A stretch of 64,000 nucleotides of DNA from Alphaproteobacteria bacterium UBA3612 (GTDB lineage Bacteria; Pseudomonadota; Alphaproteobacteria; Sphingomonadales; Sphingomonadaceae): contig DFLT01000003.1 of assembly GCA_002375465.1 (NCBI GenBank), positions 248,001 through 312,000 of the forward strand, in the 5' to 3' direction. The notes beneath the pieces are model-generated. The model had not been told where the DNA came from and searched no databases. It saw only the letters and a program-made list of their open reading frames with translations. Shown in pieces: positions 33,062 through 41,755 of the stretch (its first letter is position 1; every line of letters starts with the position of its first letter). Position numbers and translations under genes: made by a program.

Positions 33062-35296
33062 ATGCAAAAATCTGTCTGGCTTCGCTGTTTTGTCAGCGTC
33101 CTGGGGCTAATGGCCGCACCGGCCCTGGCACAGAATGGTCCACAGTCCTCCCCGGCCGACGAAATTGCCGACGACCGCATCCAGGACATCGTCGTCACCG
33201 CTACGCGCATGGGCGAAACCGCGCTTCAGTCCACTCCGATTGCGGTGTCCGTCCTCTCCGGCGAAGATCTCCAGGATCGCGGCGTGCGCGACGTGCAGGA
33301 TCTCGACACCTATGTCCCCAGCCTGCAGGTTTCTGACCTGTCCGGCTATACGCAGCTTTTCCTGCGCGGCATCGGCTCAAACATCGTGTTCATCGGGTCG
33401 GATCCCAGCACGACGATCCATCTGGACGGCGTCTATCTGGCGCGTCCGCTCAGCTATCTCAGCGACTTTCTCGACGTGGAGCGGATTGAGGTTCTGCGCG
33501 GTCCGCAGGGAACGCTTTACGGGCGCAACTCCGTCGGCGGCACGATCAACGTCATCTCGCGGCGTCCTTCGTCCACGCTGGAGGGGCAGGTCCAGGCAGG
33601 TTACGGCACCTATGACCGCTACGCTCTGCAGGGCTATGTTTCCGGTCCCATCGCCGGTGACATCCGCGCCAGCCTCGCCGCGGATGTTTCGGGCCACGAT
33701 GCCTACAGAGAGAACGTCTCTACCGGTAATGATCTAGAGGACATGAAATCGCGCGGCGTGCGCGGTCAGATCCTGGTTCCGCTTGGCGGCATTGGCGAAT
33801 GGCTCGTGCGCGCCGACTGGTCGCGTCAGTCTGGGGCATTCGGTGCCTATCCAAAGCTGATCCGGCCGACGGGCAACCCGGTCGATGATGCCATCCTCGG
33901 TGATTTCGACAAGGTCTCGATGGACCGGGATAATCACACGGTGCTGGAAAATTACGGCGGCTCCAGCGATCTCAGCTTCGACCTTGGTTCGGGTATCGAA
34001 TTGCGGTACCTGACCGGCTACCGCGAATTTCGCGGTTCGATCATTGCCGACGCCGACGCCAGCTCGACTGACATGCTGCTGAACCAGTTGCGCCCGATCC
34101 GGCAGCACCAGTTCAGCCAGGAGCTGACGCTGACCGGCGACAGCGACACTCTGAACTGGGTGGTCGGCGGCTATTACTTCAGGGAAAAGAACCGCGAGCC
34201 GCTGACGCTCACGCTTTTCCCTTTCGGCGCATCCCACATTCAGCGCCCGGAGCTGAAGGCCAGATCCTATGCCTTCTTCGGCCAGGCCGAATATAATTTT
34301 ACAGACCAGCTCTCATTGGTTGCCGGCCTGCGCTACACGAAAGAGCGGAAACGCTATTTCCTGTCGGACTATTTCACTGCCAGCACCGACACCGACCCGG
34401 ATGTGGCGGAGGACGGTTTCGTGCTTGCCGGCGTTCCCGGCTTGCCCGACCCCTTCATCGTCGACACCAGCCGCACGGACGATGCGCTGACGCCGAAATT
34501 CGGAATCAACTATACGCCTAACGACGACGTGCTTCTGTACGTCTCCGCCACGCGAGGCTTCAAAAGCGGTGGCTATGATTATGGCGCCAGCAATGCCGCC
34601 GACGCGTCTGCGGGATATGGCCCGGAAAAACTCTGGTCCTACGAGGCGGGCCTGAAAAGCGATCTGCTCGATCGCCGCCTGCGCCTCAACTTAACGGGCT
34701 TCTACTATGACTATACCGACCTGCAGGTGCAAAGTTACGTGCAGATCGGCGCCTCCTTTGGCGCGCGCACCGAAAACGCCGCGACAGCGCGCGTTAAGGG
34801 CATTGAGGCAGAGATCGTCGGCCGTCCCGTAAACGGTCTGGAGCTGACCGCCAACATTGCCTACCTCGACGCCAAGTACCGCGACTACCCCGATGCGTTT
34901 GTCACAACCTTTGGCAACTTCGATGCGTCGGGCAAGCGGCTGAACAACGCCCCCGAATGGTCGGCAACCCTTGGCGGCAGCTACACGTTCGACCTGGCCG
35001 ACTCAGGCGAAATCGCCATCGGCGCCGACACCCACGTCCAGTCGGCGGTCTATTTCACCGCGGCCAATGACGGCATTGGCGGCGTCAGCAATTATCCAGA
35101 ACAGCAGGGCAGTTACGGCACCGTCAATGCGCGGCTCGGCTGGACCAGCGCAGATGGAATCTGGCGCGCGCAGCTGATCGGCACCAATTTGTTCGACCGC
35201 GATTATATTGTCGGCACAGCCAATTACACCGCCGCCATCGCCGCCCGGCCCGGCCGTCCGCGCGAAGTGCTGGGCCAGGTTTCGGTGCGGTTCTGA
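33062..35296 (+). CDS. TonB-dependent outer-membrane receptor
   Basis: This 744-residue receptor has a signal peptide (MQKSVWLRCF...APALAQ, cleavage about residue 23), a TonB-box-like DIVVTATR near residue 42, and a plug domain with LRGIGS and the IEVLRGPQGTLYGRNSVGGTINV block. A beta-barrel ending in the expected terminal Phe (VSVRF) follows. It imports a scarce or bulky substrate across the outer membrane with energy from TonB. Divergent placement from hsaA and co-transcription with a KSTD-like flavoprotein suggest the cargo is a steroid. Cargo specificity is inferred only. Confidence 0.92.
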   Translation: MQKSVWLRCFVSVLGLMAAPALAQNGPQSSPADEIADDRIQDIVVTATRMGETALQSTPIAVSVLSGEDLQDRGVRDVQDLDTYVPSLQVSDLSGYTQLFLRGIGSNIVFIGSDPSTTIHLDGVYLARPLSYLSDFLDVERIEVLRGPQGTLYGRNSVGGTINVISRRPSSTLEGQVQAGYGTYDRYALQGYVSGPIAGDIRASLAADVSGHDAYRENVSTGNDLEDMKSRGVRGQILVPLGGIGEWLVRADWSRQSGAFGAYPKLIRPTGNPVDDAILGDFDKVSMDRDNHTVLENYGGSSDLSFDLGSGIELRYLTGYREFRGSIIADADASSTDMLLNQLRPIRQHQFSQELTLTGDSDTLNWVVGGYYFREKNREPLTLTLFPFGASHIQRPELKARSYAFFGQAEYNFTDQLSLVAGLRYTKERKRYFLSDYFTASTDTDPDVAEDGFVLAGVPGLPDPFIVDTSRTDDALTPKFGINYTPNDDVLLYVSATRGFKSGGYDYGASNAADASAGYGPEKLWSYEAGLKSDLLDRRLRLNLTGFYYDYTDLQVQSYVQIGASFGARTENAATARVKGIEAEIVGRPVNGLELTANIAYLDAKYRDYPDAFVTTFGNFDASGKRLNNAPEWSATLGGSYTFDLADSGEIAIGADTHVQSAVYFTAANDGIGGVSNYPEQQGSYGTVNARLGWTSADGIWRAQLIGTNLFDRDYIVGTANYTAAIAARPGRPREVLGQVSVRF

Positions 35297-37008
35297 CCTC
35301 GAATACCAGCCCCCTGGCCGCAGAGCTCGGCCTGTCGGTCGAAGCGCCGCTGACCGTCGACTCCCCGGACGATATCGCCTGGGACGAGGCGGCGGATCTG
35401 GTGGTGGTCGGTCTAGGCGGCGCGGGTGTCGCCGCGGCGGTAGAGGCGCTCGAGCGCGGCCTCCGCGTAATCGCCGTCGACCGCTATGACGGCGGCGGAT
35501 CGACCGCAGCCAATGGCGGCGTCTTCTACGCCGGCGGCGGGACCGTCATCCAGCAGCAGGAGGGCGAGGACGACGACCCCGAGGAGATGCTGAAATATCT
35601 CCGCATAGAGGCCGGGAACGTCGTGTCGGAGGAGACCCTGCGCCGCTTCGTAGAGGAAAGCCCCGAAACCATCGACTGGATCCTGAAGCACGGTGGCAAG
35701 CTGGCGGGCGGCGTCTGGAAGGAGAAATCTAGCTACCCGCCGCTCGACAAGTTCCTCTATCACCCCGACAATTCCCTGGTCGCCAGCTACCGCAAACGCG
35801 CAAAGCCGGCGGCGCGCGGGCATCGTGCCTTCGCCCGCAATGGCAAGAAGGCTTGGGGCCTCGGCAAATTCATTACGGAGCCGATGACCCGATCGGCACT
35901 GTCCCTGGGCCTGTCCTTCCACCGTTTCAGCGAGGCGCGGCAATTGATCCGCGACCGCGACGGCCGGATCATTGGCGTAAAAACTCTATCGATCCCGGAG
36001 GGAACCAGCGCCGCCCGGCGCTTCGCCAAATATATCTCTCGTGCCAATGTGTTTCTGGCCGCTCTGCCCCCCAGTATTCCCTTCGCGTCGATCACGATCG
36101 GTCTGGGCAACCATTACCTGCGAAAAGCCATGGCGATCGAAAACGAGGCGCGGGTGACGCGGCACCTGCGCGCCAGGGAGGGCGTACTGTTAAGTGCGGG
36201 CGGCTTCATTATGAACCGCCGCATGGTGAAGCGCTACGCCCCCACCTATTCGAAGGGCATGCCCAACGGCACCCTGGGCGACCAGGGATCTGGCATCGTT
36301 CTCGGCATGACGGCGGGGGGCGCGACTGCCCTGATGGACAAGATCAGCGCCTGGCGCTTCATAAATCCACCCAAAGCGTGGGCCGACGCAATCGTCGTCA
36401 ACCGCGCCGGAGAACGTTTTGTCGATGAAACCGTCTATGGCGCCACACTGGGCGAACATATTGGCGACCACCAGGGCGGCATTGCCTGGCTGATCTATGA
36501 CAAGGCGCTGCGTAAAAAGGCATTCCAGCAGGCGCGCGACCCAAAATTGGTGCCGTTCCAGCGCGACGTCACCCTGCTTAACCTCGCTTTTAACGCACAG
36601 AAGGCGCCGACGCTTGCCGCCCTTGCAAAGCGGGTGGGTATAGATGCGGAAGGGCTGGAACGGACCGTCACCGCCTATAATCGCGCCGCCCGGAGTGAAA
36701 TCGCCGATAGTTTCGGCAAGGAACCGGCAGATATGCAACCCATTGCCACCGGCCCTTTTTATGCCATGGACATCTCGATAGAGAGCAAGTTCCTGCCCCT
36801 GCCTGTCATAACCTTTGGTGGCCTGACTGTGGCAGAGGACAGTGGCGCGGTGCTCGATTCAGAACGGCAGCCGATCCCCGGTCTTTATGCCGCCGGCCGC
36901 ACGGCGGTAGGCATTGCCTCGCAAACCTATGTCAGCGGACTGTCGTTCGCCGATTGCATTTTCTCAGGCCGCCGCGCCGCAAGACATGCGGCACGCGCCA
37001 ATCGTTGA
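35293..37008 (+). CDS. FAD-dependent ketosteroid-dehydrogenase-like flavoprotein with probable CTG start
   Basis: No ATG, GTG or TTG in frame precedes the Rossmann strand DLVVVGLGGAGVAAA. The codon in the expected position is CTG 35293, which overlaps the receptor stop as CTGA, giving 571 residues beginning with a segment (SPLAAELGLSV) usual for this family. GTG 35401 would cut into the first strand. Key features are GLGGAGVAAA, a VDETVYG segment with a Tyr, and TYVSGLSFAD with Tyr546 and Ser548 matching the Tyr/Ser pair of Delta4-(5alpha)-KSTDs. It probably dehydrogenates a 3-ketosteroid. The exact bond is uncertain. Confidence 0.8.
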   Translation: MTSNTSPLAAELGLSVEAPLTVDSPDDIAWDEAADLVVVGLGGAGVAAAVEALERGLRVIAVDRYDGGGSTAANGGVFYAGGGTVIQQQEGEDDDPEEMLKYLRIEAGNVVSEETLRRFVEESPETIDWILKHGGKLAGGVWKEKSSYPPLDKFLYHPDNSLVASYRKRAKPAARGHRAFARNGKKAWGLGKFITEPMTRSALSLGLSFHRFSEARQLIRDRDGRIIGVKTLSIPEGTSAARRFAKYISRANVFLAALPPSIPFASITIGLGNHYLRKAMAIENEARVTRHLRAREGVLLSAGGFIMNRRMVKRYAPTYSKGMPNGTLGDQGSGIVLGMTAGGATALMDKISAWRFINPPKAWADAIVVNRAGERFVDETVYGATLGEHIGDHQGGIAWLIYDKALRKKAFQQARDPKLVPFQRDVTLLNLAFNAQKAPTLAALAKRVGIDAEGLERTVTAYNRAARSEIADSFGKEPADMQPIATGPFYAMDISIESKFLPLPVITFGGLTVAEDSGAVLDSERQPIPGLYAAGRTAVGIASQTYVSGLSFADCIFSGRRAARHAARANR

Positions 37009-37042
37009 AACCAGGGCGGAATGCCCGACACAGGAGCAGGAA

Positions 37043-37816
37043 TTGACGGATCAGAATTCAGCCCAGCCGATCAAGGACAAGGTCGCCATCGTCACGGGCG
37101 GAACACGCGGTATTGGGCGCGCCATTGCCACGCGGCTCAGCGATGCAGGTGCCACAGTCATTGTCTGCGGTCGTTCTGCACCAGATGACCTGCCGGAATC
37201 GCTGCATTTCGTGGCGTGCGACATTCGCGACCCGGAGGCCGCCAAGACCTTCGTCGATGGCGTGGCGGATCGCTTCGGTCGGCTCGACATCCTCATCAAC
37301 AATGCAGGCGGATCGCCGGAGGCGGAGGCCGCGACCGCATCGCCGCGCTTCGCCGAACGGGTTATCGCCCTCAATCTCCTCGCGCCTCTCAATCTGTCGC
37401 AGGCCGCCTATGCACACATGCAGGCGGCAGGCGGCGGCGCGATCGTCAACATTGCCAGCGTTTCGGCGCTGCGCCCCTCGCCCGGCACCACCGCCTATGC
37501 GGCCGCAAAGGCGGGCCTGCTGGCGCTGGGGCGCAGTCTGGCGCACGAATGGGGACCGGCGATCCGCGTCAACGCCATCGTCGTCGGCTATATCGAAACG
37601 GAATCGACTGAGGCGACCTATGGCAATGAGGCCGCACAGGCCGCGATTGCCGCGAATATCGGTGCGCAGCGCCTGGGCCGCGCCTCTGAAATAGCCGAGG
37701 CGGCACTATTCCTGGTTTCACCAGCAGCATCCTACGTCACGGGCGCCGCGCTTAACGTCGATGGCGGCGGCGAGCGTCCTCCCTTTCTCGATATCCTTAA
37801 GGAGCAGAATTCATGA
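37043..37816 (+). CDS. SDR oxidoreductase
   Basis: The start chosen is TTG 37043, six bases after AGGAG, giving 257 residues. The longer frame from 36914 lies in the flavoprotein gene. TGGTRGIGRAI is near residue 19, NNAGGSPEA follows, IASVSAL carries the serine, and YAAAKAG holds Tyr and Lys. The C-terminal VTGAALNVDGGGERPPF is standard for the fold. It overlaps the next SDR by ATGA and belongs to the TonB receptor operon. The substrate is probably a hydroxysteroid, but this is context only. Confidence 0.82.
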   Translation: MTDQNSAQPIKDKVAIVTGGTRGIGRAIATRLSDAGATVIVCGRSAPDDLPESLHFVACDIRDPEAAKTFVDGVADRFGRLDILINNAGGSPEAEAATASPRFAERVIALNLLAPLNLSQAAYAHMQAAGGGAIVNIASVSALRPSPGTTAYAAAKAGLLALGRSLAHEWGPAIRVNAIVVGYIETESTEATYGNEAAQAAIAANIGAQRLGRASEIAEAALFLVSPAASYVTGAALNVDGGGERPPFLDILKEQNS

Positions 37817-38673
37817 GCAACGAAAATCGTCCGGTCGCCGTCGTCACAGGCGCAAGTCGCGGTGCAGGCGCGGGTATTGCACGCGCCCTCGGTGGCGCAG
37901 GCTACACAGTTTACGTTACGGGCCGCACGGTTCGAGAGGGCGACGCGCCCCTGCCCGGAACCATCGGCGGCACCGCCAAGGCGATCGACGAGGCCGGCGG
38001 GAAGGGAATTGCCGTCGCCGTCGACCATCGCGACGATGAGGCAGTCGCCGCGCTGTTCCGCCGCGTGGAGGAGGAACAGGGCCGGCTCGACATCCTCGTC
38101 AACAATGCCGCCGTCATTGACGACGCGCTGATCGAGCCCGGCCCGTTCTGGGAACGGCCGCTGGCACTGGTCGATATTCTGGATGTGGGCCTGCGCTCAG
38201 GCTATGTCGCCAGCTTCTACGCCGCGCCGCTGATGGTGAAAACCGGCGGCGGCGTGATCGCCTTTACCTCTTCCTTCGGCTCGGTGTGCTACATGCACGG
38301 CCCCGCCTATGGCGCGCAGAAAGCCGGCGTAGACAAGTTCGCTGCCGATATGGGCGTCGACCTGAAGGAGCAGGACGTGGCCGCGATCTCCATCTGGATG
38401 GGTCCGCTAAAGACTGAGCGCTCCATGAAGGCGATCGAGGATCGGCCGGACCAATATGAAGAAATCATGGCGAATGCGGAGACGCCCGAATTCACCGGCA
38501 AGCTAATCGCGGCAGTCCACAAGGACCCCGAACGCATGACGATGACAGGCAAGACGCTGATCGGTGCGGAACTGGGCGAACGCTATTCCATCAAGGACGA
38601 GGGCCGTACTCCTCCGTCCTTTCGGGAGATGCTGGGGGCCCCGCGCGACCCCCATCCGGCCATCATCAGATAG
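37813..38673 (+). CDS. SDR oxidoreductase, DHRS1-like
   Basis: This 286-residue SDR has TGASRGAGAGIA near residue 13 and a long insertion between beta2 and beta3 (GRTVREGDAPLPGTIGGTA) of the type seen in the DHRS1 family. NNAAVIDDAL replaces NNAG, SSFGSVCYMH carries the serine region, and YGAQKAG holds Tyr and Lys. The C-terminal part lacks the usual DGG ending and continues with a 40-residue tail. Human DHRS1 reduces steroids and xenobiotics, which fits the neighbourhood, but the role here is unproven. It is the last structural gene before two regulators. Confidence 0.8.
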   Translation: MSNENRPVAVVTGASRGAGAGIARALGGAGYTVYVTGRTVREGDAPLPGTIGGTAKAIDEAGGKGIAVAVDHRDDEAVAALFRRVEEEQGRLDILVNNAAVIDDALIEPGPFWERPLALVDILDVGLRSGYVASFYAAPLMVKTGGGVIAFTSSFGSVCYMHGPAYGAQKAGVDKFAADMGVDLKEQDVAAISIWMGPLKTERSMKAIEDRPDQYEEIMANAETPEFTGKLIAAVHKDPERMTMTGKTLIGAELGERYSIKDEGRTPPSFREMLGAPRDPHPAIIR

Positions 38674-38761
38674 GTGCATGCGGCGAACTTGCCCTTGGCG
38701 GGATGATGGCCTTGCGATACTTCGGGGGTTTGCGCCGGGGGCGCTCTAATCAGATTGGCAG

Positions 38762-39295
38762 GTGACGGTGGCGGACGAGAAGCAGACAAAGAGGAAAAAG
38801 GCGGCGCCCGGCCGCTCGACCGCCGTTCCGAACGACGCGCCTCCTCCTGCGCTCGAACCCATTGACGAAAAGATCATCGCTGAGCTGCGTCAGTCCGGTC
38901 GTATCTCCAACCGCAATCTGGCGCGTACCATCGACGTAAACGAGGCGACGGTACGCACCCGCTTGCGCAAGCTGGAATCGAGCGACGCGGTACGCGTCGT
39001 CGCGATGCGCGACCTGACGGCCATGGGATTCAACGCAATTGCCGCGGTAGGCGTCCAGGTAAAGGGTCGCTCGGCGGCGGAGGTTGGGCGCGAACTCGCC
39101 CAATTCGAGGAGGTGATCACCGTCAACGTCACCATAGGCATGTACGATCTGGAGGTTCAGGTCGTCGCCCATGATATTGCGGAACTGGATCGAATCCTGA
39201 CAGACGTCATTGCGCGCGTGGACGGTGTCGAACGACTGTTCCCCGGCCTCTCAATGAAGATCCTGAAATACAACCCAGAATGGGTGCCGCTATGA
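38762..39295 (+). CDS. Lrp/AsnC-family transcriptional regulator
   Basis: This 177-residue regulator starts at GTG 38762. A basic, Pro-rich N-terminal extension of about 30 residues precedes the AsnC HTH (PIDEKIIAELRQSGRISNRN and following, about residues 33-85). The C-terminal RAM ligand-binding domain contains the TIGMYDLEVQVVA segment. Lrp/AsnC proteins sense small molecules and form octamers. It overlaps the next regulator by ATGA, an arrangement that favours equal production and hetero-oligomers. It probably controls the surrounding receptor/hsa genes. An 88-base gap separates it from the SDR, so it may have its own promoter. Confidence 0.87.
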   Translation: MTVADEKQTKRKKAAPGRSTAVPNDAPPPALEPIDEKIIAELRQSGRISNRNLARTIDVNEATVRTRLRKLESSDAVRVVAMRDLTAMGFNAIAAVGVQVKGRSAAEVGRELAQFEEVITVNVTIGMYDLEVQVVAHDIAELDRILTDVIARVDGVERLFPGLSMKILKYNPEWVPL

Positions 39296-39759
39296 CCCGC
39301 ATTCCGCTTGACGAGCTGGATCACAAGATCATCAACCGCCTGGGTCAGGATGCCCGTGTCAGCAACCGCGAGATCGGCCGCGAATTCGGCCTGACCGAAG
39401 GGACGATCCGATCCCGGCTGAAGCGGTTGCTGGATAATAAGGTCATCCGCGTCGCCGCTGTCACCAATGCGAACCGACTGACCAACCCGTTCCTCGCTTA
39501 TTTGTGGATCGAGGCGGACACCGCCGCCGATATACAATTGTTGACGGAGCGCCTTGCCGAACTGCCGGAAATCGGTTTCGTTTCGACCATGCTAGGTCGC
39601 GCGGACGTGCTGGCCATGACCCTGGTGGAGGACGGCAACGAGCTTACCGAATTCCTGCATCAGACGATCGACAAGATCCCGGGCGTGCGGCGCGTCCGCT
39701 ACAGCTTGGGCCAGAACTTCATCAAGCACGACTTCCGCTATTGCGCGCTGATCGACTGA
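39292..39759 (+). CDS. Lrp/AsnC-family transcriptional regulator, second of a pair
   Basis: The start at ATG 39292, overlapping the first regulator's stop, gives 155 residues. The HTH (LDELDHKIINRLGQDARVSN and on, about residues 5-60) and the RAM domain (STMLGRADVLAMTLVE) are complete. It is clearly related to its neighbour but lacks the N-terminal extension. Overlapping tandem AsnC genes are known mainly as two-gene units such as SiaD/AhbAB-type pairs, though here they sit alone without heme genes. A role as partner regulator of the steroid cluster is inferred. Confidence 0.87.
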   Translation: MTRIPLDELDHKIINRLGQDARVSNREIGREFGLTEGTIRSRLKRLLDNKVIRVAAVTNANRLTNPFLAYLWIEADTAADIQLLTERLAELPEIGFVSTMLGRADVLAMTLVEDGNELTEFLHQTIDKIPGVRRVRYSLGQNFIKHDFRYCALID

Positions 39760-39763
39760 ACGA

Positions 39764-40132
39764 TCAGCCTAGCGGGCTGGTCCGTTCTTCCACCAGGAAC
39801 ATGCGCGTTGCAGATCGATCCAGGAAGTTTTCCTCGTCCGCAGCGATACGGGCGGCGACATCCTCTGCCGTCGCAACTGCCATCGCCCGATCATAGGCGC
39901 CGCGGTCGGCGAACCACAATTCCGTCACGACATCGAAGTCGAAGGGGGCAGCTCCGTCCGACACGAACGCACTCTCGAAATTGGCGAAATTGCGCCGATA
40001 ATCGACGATGCCCGGAAGCAGCGACAGGATAAGAGGTGCGTGCTGACGCTCATAATAATCGATGAAGTCGGCGCGGTTTAGGTCGGCGCGCCGACGCAGC
40101 AAGGCTATGGATTTACAACGCCCTGCCGTCAT
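39764..40132 (-). CDS. EthD-domain protein
   Basis: The start at ATG 40132, overlapping the upstream SnoaL stop by ATGA, gives 122 residues. It has the EthD ferredoxin-like fold wording: SIALLRRRADLNRADFIDYY followed by ERQHAPLILSLLPG and YRRNF. EthD proteins are small dimeric alpha-beta barrels whose catalytic role is mostly unknown, and some relatives are decarboxylases or cyclases. Three EthD genes lie within 5 kb here, each next to a SnoaL or SRPBCC gene. No function is assigned beyond the family. Confidence 0.78.
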   Translation of the reverse strand: MTAGRCKSIALLRRRADLNRADFIDYYERQHAPLILSLLPGIVDYRRNFANFESAFVSDGAAPFDFDVVTELWFADRGAYDRAMAVATAEDVAARIAADEENFLDRSATRMFLVEERTSPLG

Positions 40133-40677
40133 GGCTGGACACGCTTCAACAGGCGAAAGAAGCCATATGAAGGATCCTCCGGCCCTGGCTTGCCGATATG
40201 CGCGCCATGCAGAAAAGGGTGCTCCAGATCGACGATGGAGGGCGAATGAATGTTCGCCCAATCCGCGACAATCGCGCGATGGGCAAATTTCCACACCCCG
40301 CCGCGTTTCTCATATTTATCGAAATAGCGACCACCGACCAGCACGTCGAACGGCCCGTCCTCTCCGCGCACGCGATGAAGCGCGATCAGATAGACTTCAC
40401 CCTCCGCATAGTCGCCATCCAATGCCAGGTTGATGGTGGTGACATTGTGATGGAGAATTTCCATCGGCGCCTGAATCTCGGGCAATTTGTCGATGAAATC
40501 CATCGCAGGCCCGCTGGACATCGCGCCATGATCGTCGATGGCGTCCTCATGGTAAAGACTGCGCATCTTGGCATGATCGTGACGGTCGGCAGCATTGCAA
40601 TAGGCGTAAATCAGGGTCCGCAGCGCTTCACGATCGAGAAGCGCCTGCACCGCCGCCGGGTCAGGAACAGCGGTCAT
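40129..40677 (-). CDS. SnoaL/NTF2-like protein
   Basis: This 182-residue NTF2-fold protein has REALRTLIYAYCNAADRHD, placing Tyr26 and Asp31 as in BaiE. HHNVTTINLALDG follows, but no acidic residue occupies the BaiE Asp106 position (EVYLIAL). The C-terminal half carries a GRYFDKYEKRGGVWKFAHR strand pair and a tail that reaches YGFFRLLKRVQP. It overlaps a BaiE-like gene upstream and an EthD gene downstream by 4 nt each. Its role may be dehydration or isomerisation of another steroid position, or it may act together with the BaiE-like neighbour. Confidence 0.77.
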   Translation of the reverse strand: MTAVPDPAAVQALLDREALRTLIYAYCNAADRHDHAKMRSLYHEDAIDDHGAMSSGPAMDFIDKLPEIQAPMEILHHNVTTINLALDGDYAEGEVYLIALHRVRGEDGPFDVLVGGRYFDKYEKRGGVWKFAHRAIVADWANIHSPSIVDLEHPFLHGAHIGKPGPEDPSYGFFRLLKRVQP

Positions 40678-41153
40678 GCCGCCGCCCCCGTGCGCGCGAG
40701 CAGATGCGCGGTCAGTCCCGGTTCCGGCTCGTGATAGACACGCTCGTACACGCGTTCATAGGAAGAACGAGCGATCAGCCACTCGCCATCCACCTTCCGG
40801 TATTTGTCCTTGTAGGTGGCGCTGCCCACCGTCGTGCGGTTGTCAGCATCGAGGTCGAGAGCGTAATCGAGGAGCGTCCATTCCCCGTCTGCCGTCCCGT
40901 CGTCGTGGACGTCGATGACGGGCATATGCACCGTATGCGACCCCACGAAGCGCGGATGAAATGCCTGCGACAGCGCCTCCATGATGACGTCGCGGCCCTG
41001 AAGAGCGAAATGATAGCTGCCGCCCCGATAGTCGATTTCGGCATCTTCCGTGAACAGGCTGGCGACCAGATCCATGTCGCCACTGTCTATACCGCGCGAA
41101 TATCGGTGCTTCAGCCGCCGTATCAGCTCGATCTCCTCGAGCTGCAGGCTCAT
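40674..41153 (-). CDS. BaiE-like hydroxysteroid dehydratase candidate (SnoaL fold)
   Basis: The start at ATG 41153, overlapping the SRPBCC stop by ATGA, gives 159 residues. All five BaiE catalytic-site residues have equivalents: Tyr18 and Asp23 in LKHRYSRGID, His73 in SHTVHMP, Asp96 in WTLLD, and Arg134 in SYER. It is most similar to the product of 55932-56471, sharing the HRY-RGID and YRGGSY segments. The predicted action is removal of a hydroxyl from a 3-oxo-Delta4 steroid to give a dienone. The hydroxyl position (7alpha, 7beta, 12 or other) is unknown. Confidence 0.75.
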   Translation of the reverse strand: MSLQLEEIELIRRLKHRYSRGIDSGDMDLVASLFTEDAEIDYRGGSYHFALQGRDVIMEALSQAFHPRFVGSHTVHMPVIDVHDDGTADGEWTLLDYALDLDADNRTTVGSATYKDKYRKVDGEWLIARSSYERVYERVYHEPEPGLTAHLLARTGAAA

Positions 41154-41656
41154 GCTGCGGCCTTGCGCTCTCTGTGCAGCGCCTCCGCCCGCTCCTTCAG
41201 GGCGACAGCGGTATCGTCGAACGCGCGCTTGATCCACTGGCTGCAGAAGAACATGACATGCTGAGCATTCGGACCGAAAAAGGCGTCGGTCGAATAATAG
41301 GTGCAGCTCTGGTCATCGACCGCCTCGATCACCTGGTCCCGGCGTGCCGGGTACGGCATCTCCGGCGAATCCGGCAATTCCCACGACAGTAGCTTTTCAG
41401 GCACGTTTGCGCAGACATATTCGACGTTCGGATAGGTTTCTCCCGGCATCGTATAATTGGCGAGCGTCATTTCCAACGGCGCGCCCATTTCAAGCGTGGA
41501 TTTGGCGGCGATGCAGAAGGGATTCCAGGCACCGTAATTGGGAAGATCGGTCAGCACTTCCCACACAACCGATGCGGGGGCGTTGATTGTCACCGTATCT
41601 GAATAGACGGTGGTGGCGGGGTCCGTCTTGGGCGGCGTACCGGACTGATCTGTCAT
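41150..41656 (-). CDS. SRPBCC-family (polyketide cyclase-like) protein
   Basis: The start chosen is ATG 41656, about eight bases after GGAGGAG, giving 168 residues. The START/SRPBCC wording is clear: INAPASVVWEVLTDLPNYGA followed by WNPFC, then a hydrophobic-ligand cavity fold ending in a long C-terminal helix (FDDTAVALKERAEALHRERK). These proteins bind or cyclise hydrophobic ligands. In this leftward operon it may carry or reshape a steroid intermediate for the overlapping BaiE-like dehydratase. No catalytic residue is identified. Confidence 0.8.
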   Translation of the reverse strand: MTDQSGTPPKTDPATTVYSDTVTINAPASVVWEVLTDLPNYGAWNPFCIAAKSTLEMGAPLEMTLANYTMPGETYPNVEYVCANVPEKLLSWELPDSPEMPYPARRDQVIEAVDDQSCTYYSTDAFFGPNAQHVMFFCSQWIKRAFDDTAVALKERAEALHRERKAAA

Positions 41657-41755
41657 GGTGTCTTCTCCTCCAGGCATGTTTTTTTCTAGATTGAATACAG
41701 GATGCCGCTCTGCGGACCCATGGTCAACGCTTTGCGCAGGAATATTGGCCGAACG

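Noticed and set aside
20626..37008. Complete 9,10-seco pathway with KshA/KshB hydroxylase and HsaC dioxygenase
   Set aside because: No Rieske, P450 or extradiol dioxygenase motif was found in any gene of the window.
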